64,000 bases of DNA from Flagellimonas sp. MMG031 (GTDB lineage: Bacteria; Bacteroidota; Bacteroidia; Flavobacteriales; Flavobacteriaceae), in contig NZ_CP157804.1 of assembly GCF_040112705.1 (NCBI RefSeq), positions 2,722,001 to 2,786,000 of the forward strand. Reading direction: 5' to 3'. Numbering within the stretch: position 1 is the stretch's first letter; each line of letters begins with the position of its first letter. This document shows, piece after piece, positions 18,811 to 27,339 of the stretch. A program made the translations under genes and the position numbers. Below the pieces are notes generated by a model. That model saw only the letters and a list, made by a program, of their open reading frames with translations, did no database searches and had not been told where the DNA came from.

Positions 18811-20199
18811 ATGGTAAGATTTTTACTCGGCCTCACCTTGGTAGCTTCTATCGTATCGTGTTCTGATGCCCCAGAAAACGGTTCTACAGTTTTTTTCGGT
18901 GGCGAAATCGTGAATCCAACCAGCAATTATGTGGTGCTATACCACAACGATTCTTATGTGGACTCCGTACAATTGGACGATAAAAACCACTTTTTGTTCC
19001 AACTAGACAGCATTGAAGAAGGACTTTACCATTTTGACCATAGCCCCGAACTGCAATATGTTTACCTTTCTGAAGGGGACAGCCTTTTGGCCCGTTTGAA
19101 TACCGTCGAGTTTGACGAATCACTGGTATATTCCGGCACAGGAAGCGAAATCAACAACTTTTTGATAGAGATTTTCCTTGCGATTGAGGAAGAAGAGCCT
19201 TTGATCAATGAATATTTCAACCTAGACCCTGAAACGTTTAGCGAAAAAATAGATTCACTACATACTGTCAAAGTGGCTTTGCTGAACGAATTGAATGCAG
19301 ACAATGGGTTTACCCCAAGGGCACTGTCCATGGCAGAGGCTTCCATTGACTACAACACTTACATCAACAAGGAAAAATATCCGTTTTACCATAAAAAAGG
19401 AACTGGCGAAGAAACCATCCACGAACTTCCCGAAGAATTTTATGGGTATCGCACAAACATTGACCTGAACAATAAGGACCTCACCTACTTTAGGCCTTAT
19501 TTCGATTTTATGAAGTGGCATTTTGGCAATGTGGCTTACATGACCTGCTTGGAAGATTGCTCCAACAATAAAAAACCGGTGAGCGACCGCCTACACTTTA
19601 ATAAGCACAAGCTTGCTTTGGTGGACAGTATTGTGAAGCAACCTGAGTTAAGGGACATTCTTTTCAGGAATATTGCGATGGATTATCTGCTTCGCGAGCA
19701 CACACCAAGTGAAGAGGCTACCGTTTTTATTGAAAAGTTCAAATCACTTTCCACCAATAACGAACACCAAGAGGAAATCGATTTGCTTTACAATGGCATC
19801 AAAAACCTCCAACCCAATACCACAGTCCCCGATATTGCTGTAAAGGACATCAACAATGAGGCGATTTCCCTAAAAACATTGGCCAATGATAAAAAGAACA
19901 CCGTATTTTATTTTTGGACTGCCGACCAAAAGAAGCATTTTATCAATGTGAACACACACATTACTTCTTTGGAGAAAAAATATCCGCATTACAATTTTGT
20001 GGGCATCAACCTTAGGACCAACTTTGCGCAGTGGAAACAGCTTATGGACGAGTACAAACTCGATGCGGGCAAGCATTACCATGGCGATAATTTTAAGGAT
20101 TTGCAAATGGCCATGATTATTGATGGTCTCAACAAATGCGTGATTGCCAAGGACACTTTGGTGGTCGATGGTTTTGCCAATCTCTACACTTCGCTGTAA
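18811..20199 (+). CDS. DUF4369/thioredoxin-like lipoprotein without a CxxC motif
   Basis: The lipobox in MVRFLLGLTLVASIVSC fixes the start at 18811; the upstream TTG at 18772 would overlap the promoter. The mature 462-residue precursor has an N-terminal beta domain (about 30-110, DUF4369-like: GGEIVNPTSNYVVLYHND), a helical middle, and a C-terminal thioredoxin fold (about 340-462). Where TlpA relatives have WCxxC this protein reads VFYFWTADQKKHF, so no redox cysteine pair exists there. It is likely periplasmic and non-catalytic as an oxidoreductase. A pair of Cys near YMTCLEDCSNN lies in the middle domain. Confidence 0.8.
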   Translation: MVRFLLGLTLVASIVSCSDAPENGSTVFFGGEIVNPTSNYVVLYHNDSYVDSVQLDDKNHFLFQLDSIEEGLYHFDHSPELQYVYLSEGDSLLARLNTVEFDESLVYSGTGSEINNFLIEIFLAIEEEEPLINEYFNLDPETFSEKIDSLHTVKVALLNELNADNGFTPRALSMAEASIDYNTYINKEKYPFYHKKGTGEETIHELPEEFYGYRTNIDLNNKDLTYFRPYFDFMKWHFGNVAYMTCLEDCSNNKKPVSDRLHFNKHKLALVDSIVKQPELRDILFRNIAMDYLLREHTPSEEATVFIEKFKSLSTNNEHQEEIDLLYNGIKNLQPNTTVPDIAVKDINNEAISLKTLANDKKNTVFYFWTADQKKHFINVNTHITSLEKKYPHYNFVGINLRTNFAQWKQLMDEYKLDAGKHYHGDNFKDLQMAMIIDGLNKCVIAKDTLVVDGFANLYTSL

Positions 20200-20202
20200 A
20201 TA

Positions 20203-20230
20203 AAAAAAGCCCCGAACTTTCATTCAGGGC
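20203..20230 (-). terminator. Terminator downstream of the transaldolase-like gene
   Basis: Read on the minus strand, GCCCTGAA and TTCGGGGC form an 8-bp stem with one mismatch followed by seven T residues, 25 bp after the stop of the gene at 20256. Confidence 0.7.
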
Positions 20231-20255
20231 CATTCAATCTTTAGGACTCTACCAA

Positions 20256-20912
20256 CTAGGAGTTTCCTTTTTTGTAATCTTCCAAGAATTTGGCCAAGCC
20301 AATATCGGTCAATGGGTGTTTCAACAATCCATCGATAGACGACAATGGACCTGTCATCACATCGGCACCAAGTTTCGCACAATCGATCACGTGCATGGTG
20401 TGACGGATGGATGCGGCCAATATTTGGGTCTCAAAACCGTAATTGTCATAAATCAAACGGATTTCGGCGATCAAATTAAGGCCGTCGGTAGAAATATCGT
20501 CCAATCGTCCCAAGAAAGGGGATACGTATGTGGCTCCTGCCTTAGCGGCCAATAGCGCCTGCCCTGGCGAGAATACCAAAGTGCAATTGGTACGGATACC
20601 CTTATCCGAAAAATATTTTAATGCCTTTACCCCATCCTTGATCATGGGTACTTTCACTACAATCTGTTCGTGCAGCTCGGCCAACTCCTCACCTTCTTTT
20701 ATGATTTCCTTAAACTCCGTGGCCACTACCTCGGCAGAAACATCACCATCCACAATGTTGCAGATGTCCACGTAATGTTTCAAAATATTATCCTTTCCGG
20801 TGATGCCTTCCTTCGCCATTAGGGAAGGGTTGGTGGTCACACCGTCCAAAACACCAAGTTCTTGGGCTTCCTTAATTTGGTCAAGATTGGCAGTATCAAT
20901 AAAAAACTTCAT
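20256..20912 (-). CDS. fsa: Transaldolase-like fructose-6-phosphate aldolase
   Basis: The 218-residue length and the segments [37 protein letters not shown] (Schiff-base Lys) and [10 protein letters not shown] place it in the small transaldolase/FSA group (talC/fsa/mipB). It either transfers dihydroxyacetone units in the pentose phosphate pathway or cleaves fructose 6-phosphate; sequence alone does not settle this and flavobacteria often use the small form as transaldolase. It follows the SDR gene by 38 bp on the same strand and ends at a terminator. Confidence 0.92.
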   Translation of the reverse strand: MKFFIDTANLDQIKEAQELGVLDGVTTNPSLMAKEGITGKDNILKHYVDICNIVDGDVSAEVVATEFKEIIKEGEELAELHEQIVVKVPMIKDGVKALKYFSDKGIRTNCTLVFSPGQALLAAKAGATYVSPFLGRLDDISTDGLNLIAEIRLIYDNYGFETQILAASIRHTMHVIDCAKLGADVMTGPLSSIDGLLKHPLTDIGLAKFLEDYKKGNS

Positions 20913-20950
20913 TTCTTACTATTTATATTTGGTTCACTAATCCCCTAAAA

Positions 20951-21760
20951 TTACAACTTATAATGGTCGAGGAGTAATTTTTCGTAGACTTTGTCGGGTA
21001 AAATCTTTTTTAACCTAAGGGAGAATTTTTGTAAAAATGCACCTACGGGGTTGTGTATCTTCGGCTTTTTCTGGTTGATGATCTTGTACACGGCCTCCGC
21101 TACCTGTATTGGGTCTCCCCCACTGTCCACATCCGCATTGATGGCGTTTAGGGTCTGTTGGTATTTTTCTTGGTAGGCAGAGCCTTCGATAACCGGTGCA
21201 TGGTACCTGCCCGATGCAATATTGGTAGCAAAATCACCGGGAGCCACATTGGTAATGGTCACGCCAAAATCCTTGGTTTCCATGCGTAGGGCCTCGGTAA
21301 GGATGCCCAACGCACCTTTGGTGGCGGAGTAGAATCCTCGATAAGGTAATCCCATGTAACCCGCAATGGAGGTGATGTTGATAATAGCCCCGCTGCCCTG
21401 CTTGCGCATTTGCGGCAAAACGGCCTTCATTACATGCACAGGACCATGAAAATTGGTGTCGAACACGCGCAATATCTCTTCGTGTGGGGTTTCTTCAATG
21501 GGTCCGGTAATGCCAACCCCAGCGTTGTTTATCAAAACATCCAATCTATTCTCTTTGGAAATGACATTGGAAACGGCCTTTTGGATGCTTTCCACATCCG
21601 TTACATCCAATTGAACTAATTCAAAAGCCTTAAAATCGTGATAGTTTTTTGGATTGCGCGTAGTACCGTAAACCGTAAACCCTTTTTGGACCAAGTAGGT
21701 CCCGATGGATTTACCAATACCTGAAGAACCGCCGGTGATCAGTACAACTTTTTTATCCAT
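20951..21760 (-). CDS. Short-chain dehydrogenase/reductase
   Basis: The 269-residue protein has the classical SDR set: cofactor loop ITGGSSGIG, INNAGVG, catalytic Ser in INITSIAG and Tyr/Lys in YSATKGAL. The C-terminal end (PVGAFLQKFSLRLKKILPDKVYEKLLLDHYKL minus its outer residues) is basic and amphipathic, as in many lipid-acting family members. Substrate unknown. The ATG at 21760 is preferred over 21793, since the longer frame runs into the SRP RNA. It probably shares a transcript with the aldolase gene. Confidence 0.92.
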   Translation of the reverse strand: MDKKVVLITGGSSGIGKSIGTYLVQKGFTVYGTTRNPKNYHDFKAFELVQLDVTDVESIQKAVSNVISKENRLDVLINNAGVGITGPIEETPHEEILRVFDTNFHGPVHVMKAVLPQMRKQGSGAIINITSIAGYMGLPYRGFYSATKGALGILTEALRMETKDFGVTITNVAPGDFATNIASGRYHAPVIEGSAYQEKYQQTLNAINADVDSGGDPIQVAEAVYKIINQKKPKIHNPVGAFLQKFSLRLKKILPDKVYEKLLLDHYKL

Positions 21761-21782
21761 GATCAGCTGATTTTTGGGTACA

Positions 21783-21883
21783 AAAAAGGGCAAGCTACCT
21801 ACATCGCACCGCTACGACCACATACCCTTGCTGCGTTCCCGCCCTGGGGGATTCTGCAGGAGCTGGTCGTGTAGGACTTGCCC
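21783..21883 (-). ncRNA. ffs: Signal recognition particle RNA (small bacterial type)
   Basis: On the minus strand the RNA starts GGGCAAG and ends CTTGCCC, closing a long stem. The apical part reads CAGGGCGGGAACGCAGCAAG, which contains the conserved SRP domain IV core with a GGAA tetraloop and the AGCA internal loop that binds Ffh. A TATATTTG -7 box ends 5 nt before the first G, and the closing stem is followed by six T residues (21782-21787), which supplies its own terminator. Length about 96 nt fits the small SRP RNA of Bacteroidota. It pairs with Ffh to target membrane proteins. Confidence 0.93.
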
Positions 21884-21888
21884 GGCTG

Positions 21889-21918
21889 CAAATATACGAC
21901 CTTTTAAATTTGTGGCAA
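21889..21918 (-). promoter_or_regulatory. Promoter of the SRP RNA
   Basis: TATATTTG (21896-21889 on the minus strand) and TTG at 21918-21916 are 19 nt apart. Transcription should start at the GGGCAAG of the RNA. Confidence 0.8.
21905..21912 (+). promoter_or_regulatory. -7 box for the glutamine cyclotransferase gene
   Basis: TAAATTTG is a full consensus match and lies between the -7 and -33 elements of the opposing SRP promoter, so the two promoters are interleaved. Confidence 0.5.
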
Positions 21919-21961
21919 TCCCAATACATTCTTAATTTCGAAGATTCAGGAGTAACAATTT

Positions 21962-23023
21962 ATGATACAAGCAATAAAAAATATGGGCAAACTTTTTTTC
22001 GCAACCGGGGCCTTGCTCTTCTTTTTGGCCTGCGGTGGCAATGCCGACCCGGCCAAGCATTTTTCCATCCAACTGGAAAACAAGGCCATACAGCAAAACC
22101 AGCAATTGGGAGTAGCCCTCAAGAACAAAAAGGACATTGAAATATCGGACCTACGCTATTATATTGACGGAAAGGAAATGCCCGTTGAAAACGGTAAGTT
22201 GACCCTTGACCTCCCCACCTTGGGCAACAAAACCTTGGTGGCAAAGTTCAATATTGAAGACCAAAACGTCTCGGTAGAAAAAGACTTCCGCTTATTGGCC
22301 GCTTCTGCACCGGAAGTGTACACCTACGAAATCCTGAATACCTACCCACACGATACCGGGGCCTACACCCAAGGACTGGAATTCCACGATGGCATCTTGT
22401 ACGAAGGCACAGGGAAAACAGGTTTTTCTACGCTCCGAAAGGTCGATTTTGAAACCGGCGAGGTACTGCAAAAAATTGATATGGACGCTTCGGTCTTTGG
22501 TGAAGGCATTACGATCATGGATGGTAAGCTGTACCAATTGACCTGGCAAAGTGGGATGGGATATGTGTACGATATCGAGACTCTGGAGAAAATCAAAAAC
22601 TTTACCTATGGTAAAAGCCGCGAAGGATGGGGTTTGTGCAACGATGGCGAGAAACTTTATAAAAGTGACGGCACCGAAAAAATCTGGTTTTTAGATCCTG
22701 AGACCTTGGAAGAGACCGGCCATATCGAAACCGTGACCAATAAGTCCATTTTTAACCGTGCCAACGAGTTGGAGTACGTGAACGGTAAAATTTATGCCAA
22801 TGTGTACCAAAAACAGAGCATGATGATCATAGATGCCACCTCCGGCGCCATTGAGGGTGTGATCAACTTTGGCGGACTTCAAAGCCAAGTAACCAGAGGG
22901 CCGGAATGGGATGAAGGCAACTCTGTACTGAACGGCGTGGCCTACCACCCCGAACGGGAAACCTTTTTTGTGACAGGCAAAAACTGGGACAAGCTGTTTG
23001 AGGTGAAAATCCTTAAAAAATAG
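21962..23023 (+). CDS. Glutaminyl-peptide cyclotransferase (glutamine cyclotransferase family) lipoprotein
   Basis: A lipobox (ATGALLFFLACGG) marks an exported lipoprotein of 353 residues; an ATG at 21983 would also give a good signal. The C-terminal 240 residues have the five-bladed propeller signature of the plant-type glutamine cyclotransferase family: YPHDTGAYTQGLEFHDGILYEGTG, IYQLTW-like YQLTWQSG, NELEYVNGKIYANVY and LNGVAYHPERETFFVTGK. Such enzymes convert N-terminal glutamine to pyroglutamate on secreted proteins or peptides. An N-terminal 100-residue beta domain is extra. It is followed after 2 nt by a thioesterase gene. Confidence 0.92.
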   Translation: MIQAIKNMGKLFFATGALLFFLACGGNADPAKHFSIQLENKAIQQNQQLGVALKNKKDIEISDLRYYIDGKEMPVENGKLTLDLPTLGNKTLVAKFNIEDQNVSVEKDFRLLAASAPEVYTYEILNTYPHDTGAYTQGLEFHDGILYEGTGKTGFSTLRKVDFETGEVLQKIDMDASVFGEGITIMDGKLYQLTWQSGMGYVYDIETLEKIKNFTYGKSREGWGLCNDGEKLYKSDGTEKIWFLDPETLEETGHIETVTNKSIFNRANELEYVNGKIYANVYQKQSMMIIDATSGAIEGVINFGGLQSQVTRGPEWDEGNSVLNGVAYHPERETFFVTGKNWDKLFEVKILKK

Positions 23024-23025
23024 GG

Positions 23026-23415
23026 ATGAAGACCTACTCGGAAGCTTTTGATGTGGTGCCCAACGACCTGGACGACCTCAACCATGTGAACAATATCCGC
23101 TACGTGGAATGGATCCAAGAGATTTCCAAGAGGCACTGGAACCATGTGACCACCGAAGCCATACAGCAATCCTTGATTTGGGTGGTGCGCAACCACAACA
23201 TTACCTATCATAAATCGGCCGTGCTCGGGAACACCATACTCATCACTACCTACATAGCAAAGAACCAAGGGCCTATTTCCACAAGGGTGGTGGAAATCAA
23301 AAACAAGGAAACCGACGAGCTACTGGTGAAAGCGGTTACGGAGTGGTGCCTGCTAGATGCCAAAACCTTTAGGCCCAAACGGGTGCCGGAGGAAATTCAG
23401 GCACTATTCTTATAG
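23026..23415 (+). CDS. Acyl-CoA thioesterase (hotdog fold, 4HBT type)
   Basis: The 129-residue length and the motif DLDDLNHVNNIRYVEWIQE, with the Asp/His/Asn set of the YbgC/4HBT family, identify a small hotdog thioesterase. It hydrolyses short or medium acyl-CoA or a related thioester; the substrate is not readable. It starts 2 nt after the cyclotransferase stop and must be co-transcribed with it. Confidence 0.88.
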   Translation: MKTYSEAFDVVPNDLDDLNHVNNIRYVEWIQEISKRHWNHVTTEAIQQSLIWVVRNHNITYHKSAVLGNTILITTYIAKNQGPISTRVVEIKNKETDELLVKAVTEWCLLDAKTFRPKRVPEEIQALFL

Positions 23416-23848
23416 GGTACACCCCAATTCGTAGCAAAAAATACTACCCCATGGGTCAAATAGCTGCAATTCATCGAATTTTCGCCCAATCTCCTTAATT
23501 CCAGTCACCTAAATTTTGATGCTTTCCCAACAAATTGTAATATAGGGTAACCAATAAACCGGACTAAACCTATATTCTGAACTAACTGAGCACGAAAAAC
23601 CCCCGATTTACATCTCATTTTCATCTTGATGGAACGCCACGGAAAGTACGCTTTCAAACGGCCGTTTCGCATTCAAAAAGCAATCCTTAAAAAATGGGTG
23701 TTTTGTTACACTCCATTTCGATTTAACGAATTTTTAGGGGAAAATGTAAGAAAAATAGCTGTTTTGATGTGAAACCCCTAGTTTTTTTAAGGGAAAACTG
23801 TAATGAGATTTTTTTGTGCCTTAGTAACTTGCAATCAGGAATTTGCAC
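23416..23848. other. Regulatory-looking gap upstream of the LytTR regulator
   Basis: No coding region is visible. An AAATGGGTG/CACTCCATTT hairpin lies at about 23694-23721, and AATCCTTAAAAA at about 23682 matches an arm of the inverted repeat at 28067-28079 beyond the same locus. No clean TAnnTTTG box is seen before 23849. Confidence 0.45.
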
Positions 23849-24583
23849 ATGGAATATACCTACAACATCATCGACTCGGACGCCTCCTCAAAATTGCAGT
23901 TGCAATTGTATTTGGAGGAGTACGATGATTTTGTTTGTGCCAGCGAAGACACCAACGCTTCAGCAGGTCTAAATTCCATTTTAAAGTACAATCCCGATGT
24001 GGTGCTCGTCAATTTGGGCGAAGATGGCCTAAGCTACTTTCAAATGGTAACGGAACTGAATCAGTACATGCAGTCCTTACCTATTATTATAGGATACGCC
24101 AAAACCAAGAAGTTCGCCTACAATGCCATTAAAAGCGGCTTTTTTGATTATTGGATCCTGCCACACAACGAGTTCGATATTCGTAAGACCATTTTACGAC
24201 TGCGCAAATTGCACCCAAAGCACGATACGCCATCCACCATTTGCCTTAAATCCTATAAGGATTACCGGTATTTGGACACCCAAAACATCCTGTATCTCAA
24301 ATCGGATAACAATACCACGGACTTTTTTATGAAGGACGGTAGCATCATCAGTGCATTCAAGACCTTAAAGTCCTTCGAGGAAAAGTTGCCCAAGAATTTT
24401 ATTCGCGTACACCAAAGCTACATTATCAATAGTGTATATGTCTCCCGTATCAATTATGGGAAATCCATCTGTAGTCTAAGATGCGGGGAAGAACAGGAAC
24501 TCCCCTTCTCCAAAACCTATAAGGATAAGGTAGACAGCCTTAAGAACATGCTCTCCAAAACCTCGGCAAAGGCCCTTAATTAG
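23849..24583 (+). CDS. LytTR-type DNA-binding regulator with a degenerate receiver domain
   Basis: The 244-residue protein has an N-terminal CheY-like fold (about 1-118) and a LytTR domain (about 135-238: ICLKSYKDYRYLDTQNILYL, IRVHQSYIINSVYVSRI). The receiver lacks key residues: the phospho-acceptor strand reads VVLVNLGEDG, giving Asn at 55, and the conserved Lys-Pro is Leu-Pro (YWILPHN). It is thus probably not controlled by phosphorylation. I start at ATG 23849, since an upstream TTG adds only two residues. Direct repeats of LytTR-site geometry follow the stop at once, suggesting that it controls the small lipoprotein gene downstream. Confidence 0.88.
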   Translation: MEYTYNIIDSDASSKLQLQLYLEEYDDFVCASEDTNASAGLNSILKYNPDVVLVNLGEDGLSYFQMVTELNQYMQSLPIIIGYAKTKKFAYNAIKSGFFDYWILPHNEFDIRKTILRLRKLHPKHDTPSTICLKSYKDYRYLDTQNILYLKSDNNTTDFFMKDGSIISAFKTLKSFEEKLPKNFIRVHQSYIINSVYVSRINYGKSICSLRCGEEQELPFSKTYKDKVDSLKNMLSKTSAKALN

Positions 24584-24584
24584 C

Positions 24585-24627
24585 AAAATTCTTGCAGATT
24601 GTGGTAAAATTCTAACAGATTACCACA
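24585..24627 (+). promoter_or_regulatory. Direct repeats AAAATTCTnnCAGATT at 21-bp pitch, candidate LytTR site
   Basis: AAAATTCTTGCAGATT (24585-24600) recurs as AAAATTCTAACAGATT (24606-24621). LytTR proteins bind paired direct repeats about 21-22 bp apart. An overlapping inverted repeat TGTGGTAA/TTACCACA lies at 24600-24607 and 24620-24627. A partial -7 box TACTTTAG is at 24676. Confidence 0.5.
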
Positions 24628-24722
24628 GAATACTACGCTCTTTTCAAATACAGCGTGGCCATCCCCATTGCGAAATACTTTAGCTGCATAAACCTAATTT
24701 TTACACCTAAAAACCTATAATT

Positions 24723-24893
24723 ATGAAAAAAGTATTTAGCATTTTGGCCCTTGCACTATTGACCACTGGATTTTACTCTTGCGAAACGGAAACCGACGTA
24801 CAGGACACCGAAGCCATGTTTGAACAACTGACCCTTGATCAGAATGCGACTGATGGTGATGATGCAGACAAGGACTCAAGAGGTAGTAATTAA
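24723..24893 (+). CDS. Small lipoprotein (56 residues)
   Basis: The precursor has a clear lipoprotein signal (MKKVFSILALALLTTGFYSC) and a 36-residue acidic, Asp/Glu-rich mature part ending in a polar tail. It matches no named family I know. The position between a LytTR regulator and a sensor-kinase operon suggests a secreted ligand, decoy or stress reporter; this is inference. The next gene begins 6 nt after its stop. Confidence 0.75.
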   Translation: MKKVFSILALALLTTGFYSCETETDVQDTEAMFEQLTLDQNATDGDDADKDSRGSN

Positions 24894-24899
24894 ATTTGA

Positions 24900-25136
24900 A
24901 TGCTTTCTGCCAATACCAACTTTTACAAAAACATTATACTGATTGTACTTCTTGTTGTTGCTCTTTTTTATCAAAGGGATGAATCCCAAGTAGTCGATAA
25001 CAACGCTTTGGATAGACAAGAAACGCTATCTGAAGACTATCAGAAGGGATCCTATGAATATCGAGTACATCTCGGATTTATAGAACGCAGCGAGCGACGA
25101 TTGCAAAAAAGCCGCAACGACAGTCGACAACTGTAA
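24900..25136 (+). CDS. Small single-pass membrane protein (78 residues)
   Basis: After a short N-terminus a hydrophobic segment (NIILIVLLVVALFY, about 11-24) is followed by a charged tail with several Arg pairs. It starts 6 nt after the small lipoprotein stop and ends 21 bp before a terminator, so the two small genes form a closed unit. No homologue is recognised. A TAAATTTG box overlaps the preceding stop codon and could drive it separately. Confidence 0.6.
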   Translation: MLSANTNFYKNIILIVLLVVALFYQRDESQVVDNNALDRQETLSEDYQKGSYEYRVHLGFIERSERRLQKSRNDSRQL

Positions 25137-25157
25137 GGAAGATTTAACATAACACCC

Positions 25158-25190
25158 AGCCCCAAACCGATACCGTTTTGGGGCTTTTTT
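25158..25190 (+). terminator. Intrinsic terminator after the two small genes
   Basis: AGCCCCAAA (25158-25166) pairs with TTTGGGGCT (25177-25185), followed by a T-run. It separates the small genes from the kinase gene. Confidence 0.85.
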
Positions 25191-25222
25191 GTTACCTTGG
25201 AACTAGTAACCACTTGGAAAAT

Positions 25223-27307
25223 TTGAAAAACGGAGCCTTCATATTAGTATTACTGCTTGTTTTGGGCTGTAAACAGCAGGCATCCAACGATGAAACGGTG
25301 CGGAACCCCAAGGTCGACTCCATTCAACAACTGCTGACTATTGCCAAGACCGCCAAAGAATTATCACCCGATGAACGCAGAACCTATATTCAAGATGCAG
25401 AGGTACAGGCCTTGACCCTTTCCAAGGATTCCACCCGATTGGAGCAACTTTCCCAAGTGTCTCTTGCGTATTTGAAATTGAAAGATTCTATGGGTTTCCG
25501 GCAGTCCAACGCCAAACTTTTAGAATTATCCAAAGAAGCCGAGGCCAGCAAAATTTCAGGGTATTCCAATTGGGATTTGGGGGATTTTTTTGAGACCTAT
25601 GGAGCAATGGACAGTGCTTTTTACCATTACCGAAAAGCCCTGGAGAGTTTTGATTGATTGCCCAAAGACTCCACCTCTCAATCCTTAAAAGCGCGTATGC
25701 TATATAATATGTCAAGGGTACAGGATGCCTACAAGGATTATTTGGGCGGTGAAATAAGTGCTGCCGCTGCCATAGAAATCTTTGATGAGCTGGACGATGA
25801 TTATCGCTTATACAACACCTATAATATGTTGGGCATCTTGGCCAACGGCTTAGGCAATAGCCAAAAAGCGATAGAATCCTATGAAAAAGCCCGCACATAT
25901 CTTGAAAACTCGGATAGGGAAAACAAAACCCGATTGCTATGGCAACTGCAAAATAATATTGCAAACACCTATCAATATGATGGAGATTATGAAATGGCCA
26001 AAGAGAATTTTCAGGAATTATTCACTAATCAAAAATTAAAGGAAGACGTACCAGATTTATATGAAAAGGTATTGGGAAGTTATGCGTTTTCGGTACTCAA
26101 AACCGAGAAGGACACTGAAAAGGCCGAGGAATTGTTACAGGAGGCCTTTACCATAAACGCTGCAACTGGTGACCTCTACGACAGGGCCAGGCTGCATTAT
26201 TACTATTCCGAGGTTTTGGCGGCCAAGGGAGATACCCTCAATGCCATTGCCAATGCCAACGAATCCTACAACATTGCCAAGGAAACCTATAACAATGATC
26301 GCGCCTTGGATGCCCTGCGGTTGCTCACCCGGTTGGATACGGTACATGCCGCCTCCTATGCCGAGCAGTACTACCAACTCAACGACATTGTACAGGAAGA
26401 GGAACGCACCAAACGGGATAAATTTGGCCGTATCCGCATGGAGACGGACGACATTATCGAAGAGAACAAGATCCTGACGCAGGAAAAGCAGATTTGGATA
26501 CTATCCTCCACCCTAATGCTATTGTTCGGGGTAACCGCCTTCATCATTATTTCCCTGTATATAAGCAACAACCGCTTAAAGTTTAAACAGCGACAACAGG
26601 AAAGCAACCAAGAAATCTACAACCTGATGCTCGCCCAACAAGGAAAATTGCAGGAGGGCAAGCAAATGGCCCAAAAACGAATTTCGGAGGAGCTCCACGA
26701 TGGCATTCTGGGCGAAATGTTGGGTATCCGGTTGATGTTGAGCGGCCTTAACGATCGCGAGGACCAGGCCTCCATGGAACAAAGGGCCATGTTCATTGAA
26801 AAACTTCAGGCCGTTGAGGAGGAAATCCGAACCATTTCCCATGAGCTGAACAATGAAGCCTACAAAAAATTTCATAATTTTATCGTGTCGTTGGAAGACA
26901 TGATCAGCGGTATCGAAAAGTCATCCGGTATTTCCTGTACCTTCGACTACGACAAAAAGGTACCTTGGGACAATTTGCTGGGCGATATCAAGATCAACGC
27001 CTTCAGGGTAGTCCAAGAGGCACTAAAAAACTGTGTGAAACACGCAAAAAGCGAAAACGTGTCCATTTCCTTTCAACTGGTGGACGATATGTTAAAGCTC
27101 AATATCTCGGATGATGGTGTTGGCTTTGATCCAAACCGAGCGAAAAAAGGAATTGGCCTGAAGAACATTATATCCAGAGTCAAAAAAATAAAAGGTAAAG
27201 TGGATTTTGACAGCAAACCTGGCCACGGAACCATTATAAAAATACAGATACCCGCTTCTTATGTGGAACACACCGTTCCGAAAACATCGATAGCGGTAAA
27301 CGCATAA
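25223..27307 (+). pseudogene. TPR sensor histidine kinase interrupted by an in-frame TGA
   Basis: One continuous frame reads from a lipoprotein signal (KNGAFILVLLLVLGC, TTG start at 25223 or 25214) through TPR repeats to a membrane helix (IWILSSTLMLLFGVTAFIII) and a NarX-type kinase: phospho-acceptor helix RISEELHDGILGEML and ATPase blocks VVQEALKNCVKHAK and DDGVGFDPN. A single TGA at 25655-25657, after SFD and before LPKDST, splits it into parts of about 145 and 549 codons. Flanking TPR sequence continues without frame change, so it is a nonsense mutation, a sequencing error or a read-through site. The kinase half could still be made from the TTG directly after the TGA, but would lack the export signal. 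The partner regulator follows 32 bp downstream. Confidence 0.8.
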
Positions 27308-27339
27308 ACAACTCCCCCAAATTAATAGTAATACCTACC

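Noticed and set aside
25655..25657. Selenocysteine codon
   Set aside because: The TGA lies in a TPR linker (SFD-x-LPKD) without a redox context, and no bacterial SECIS-like hairpin is evident just after it.
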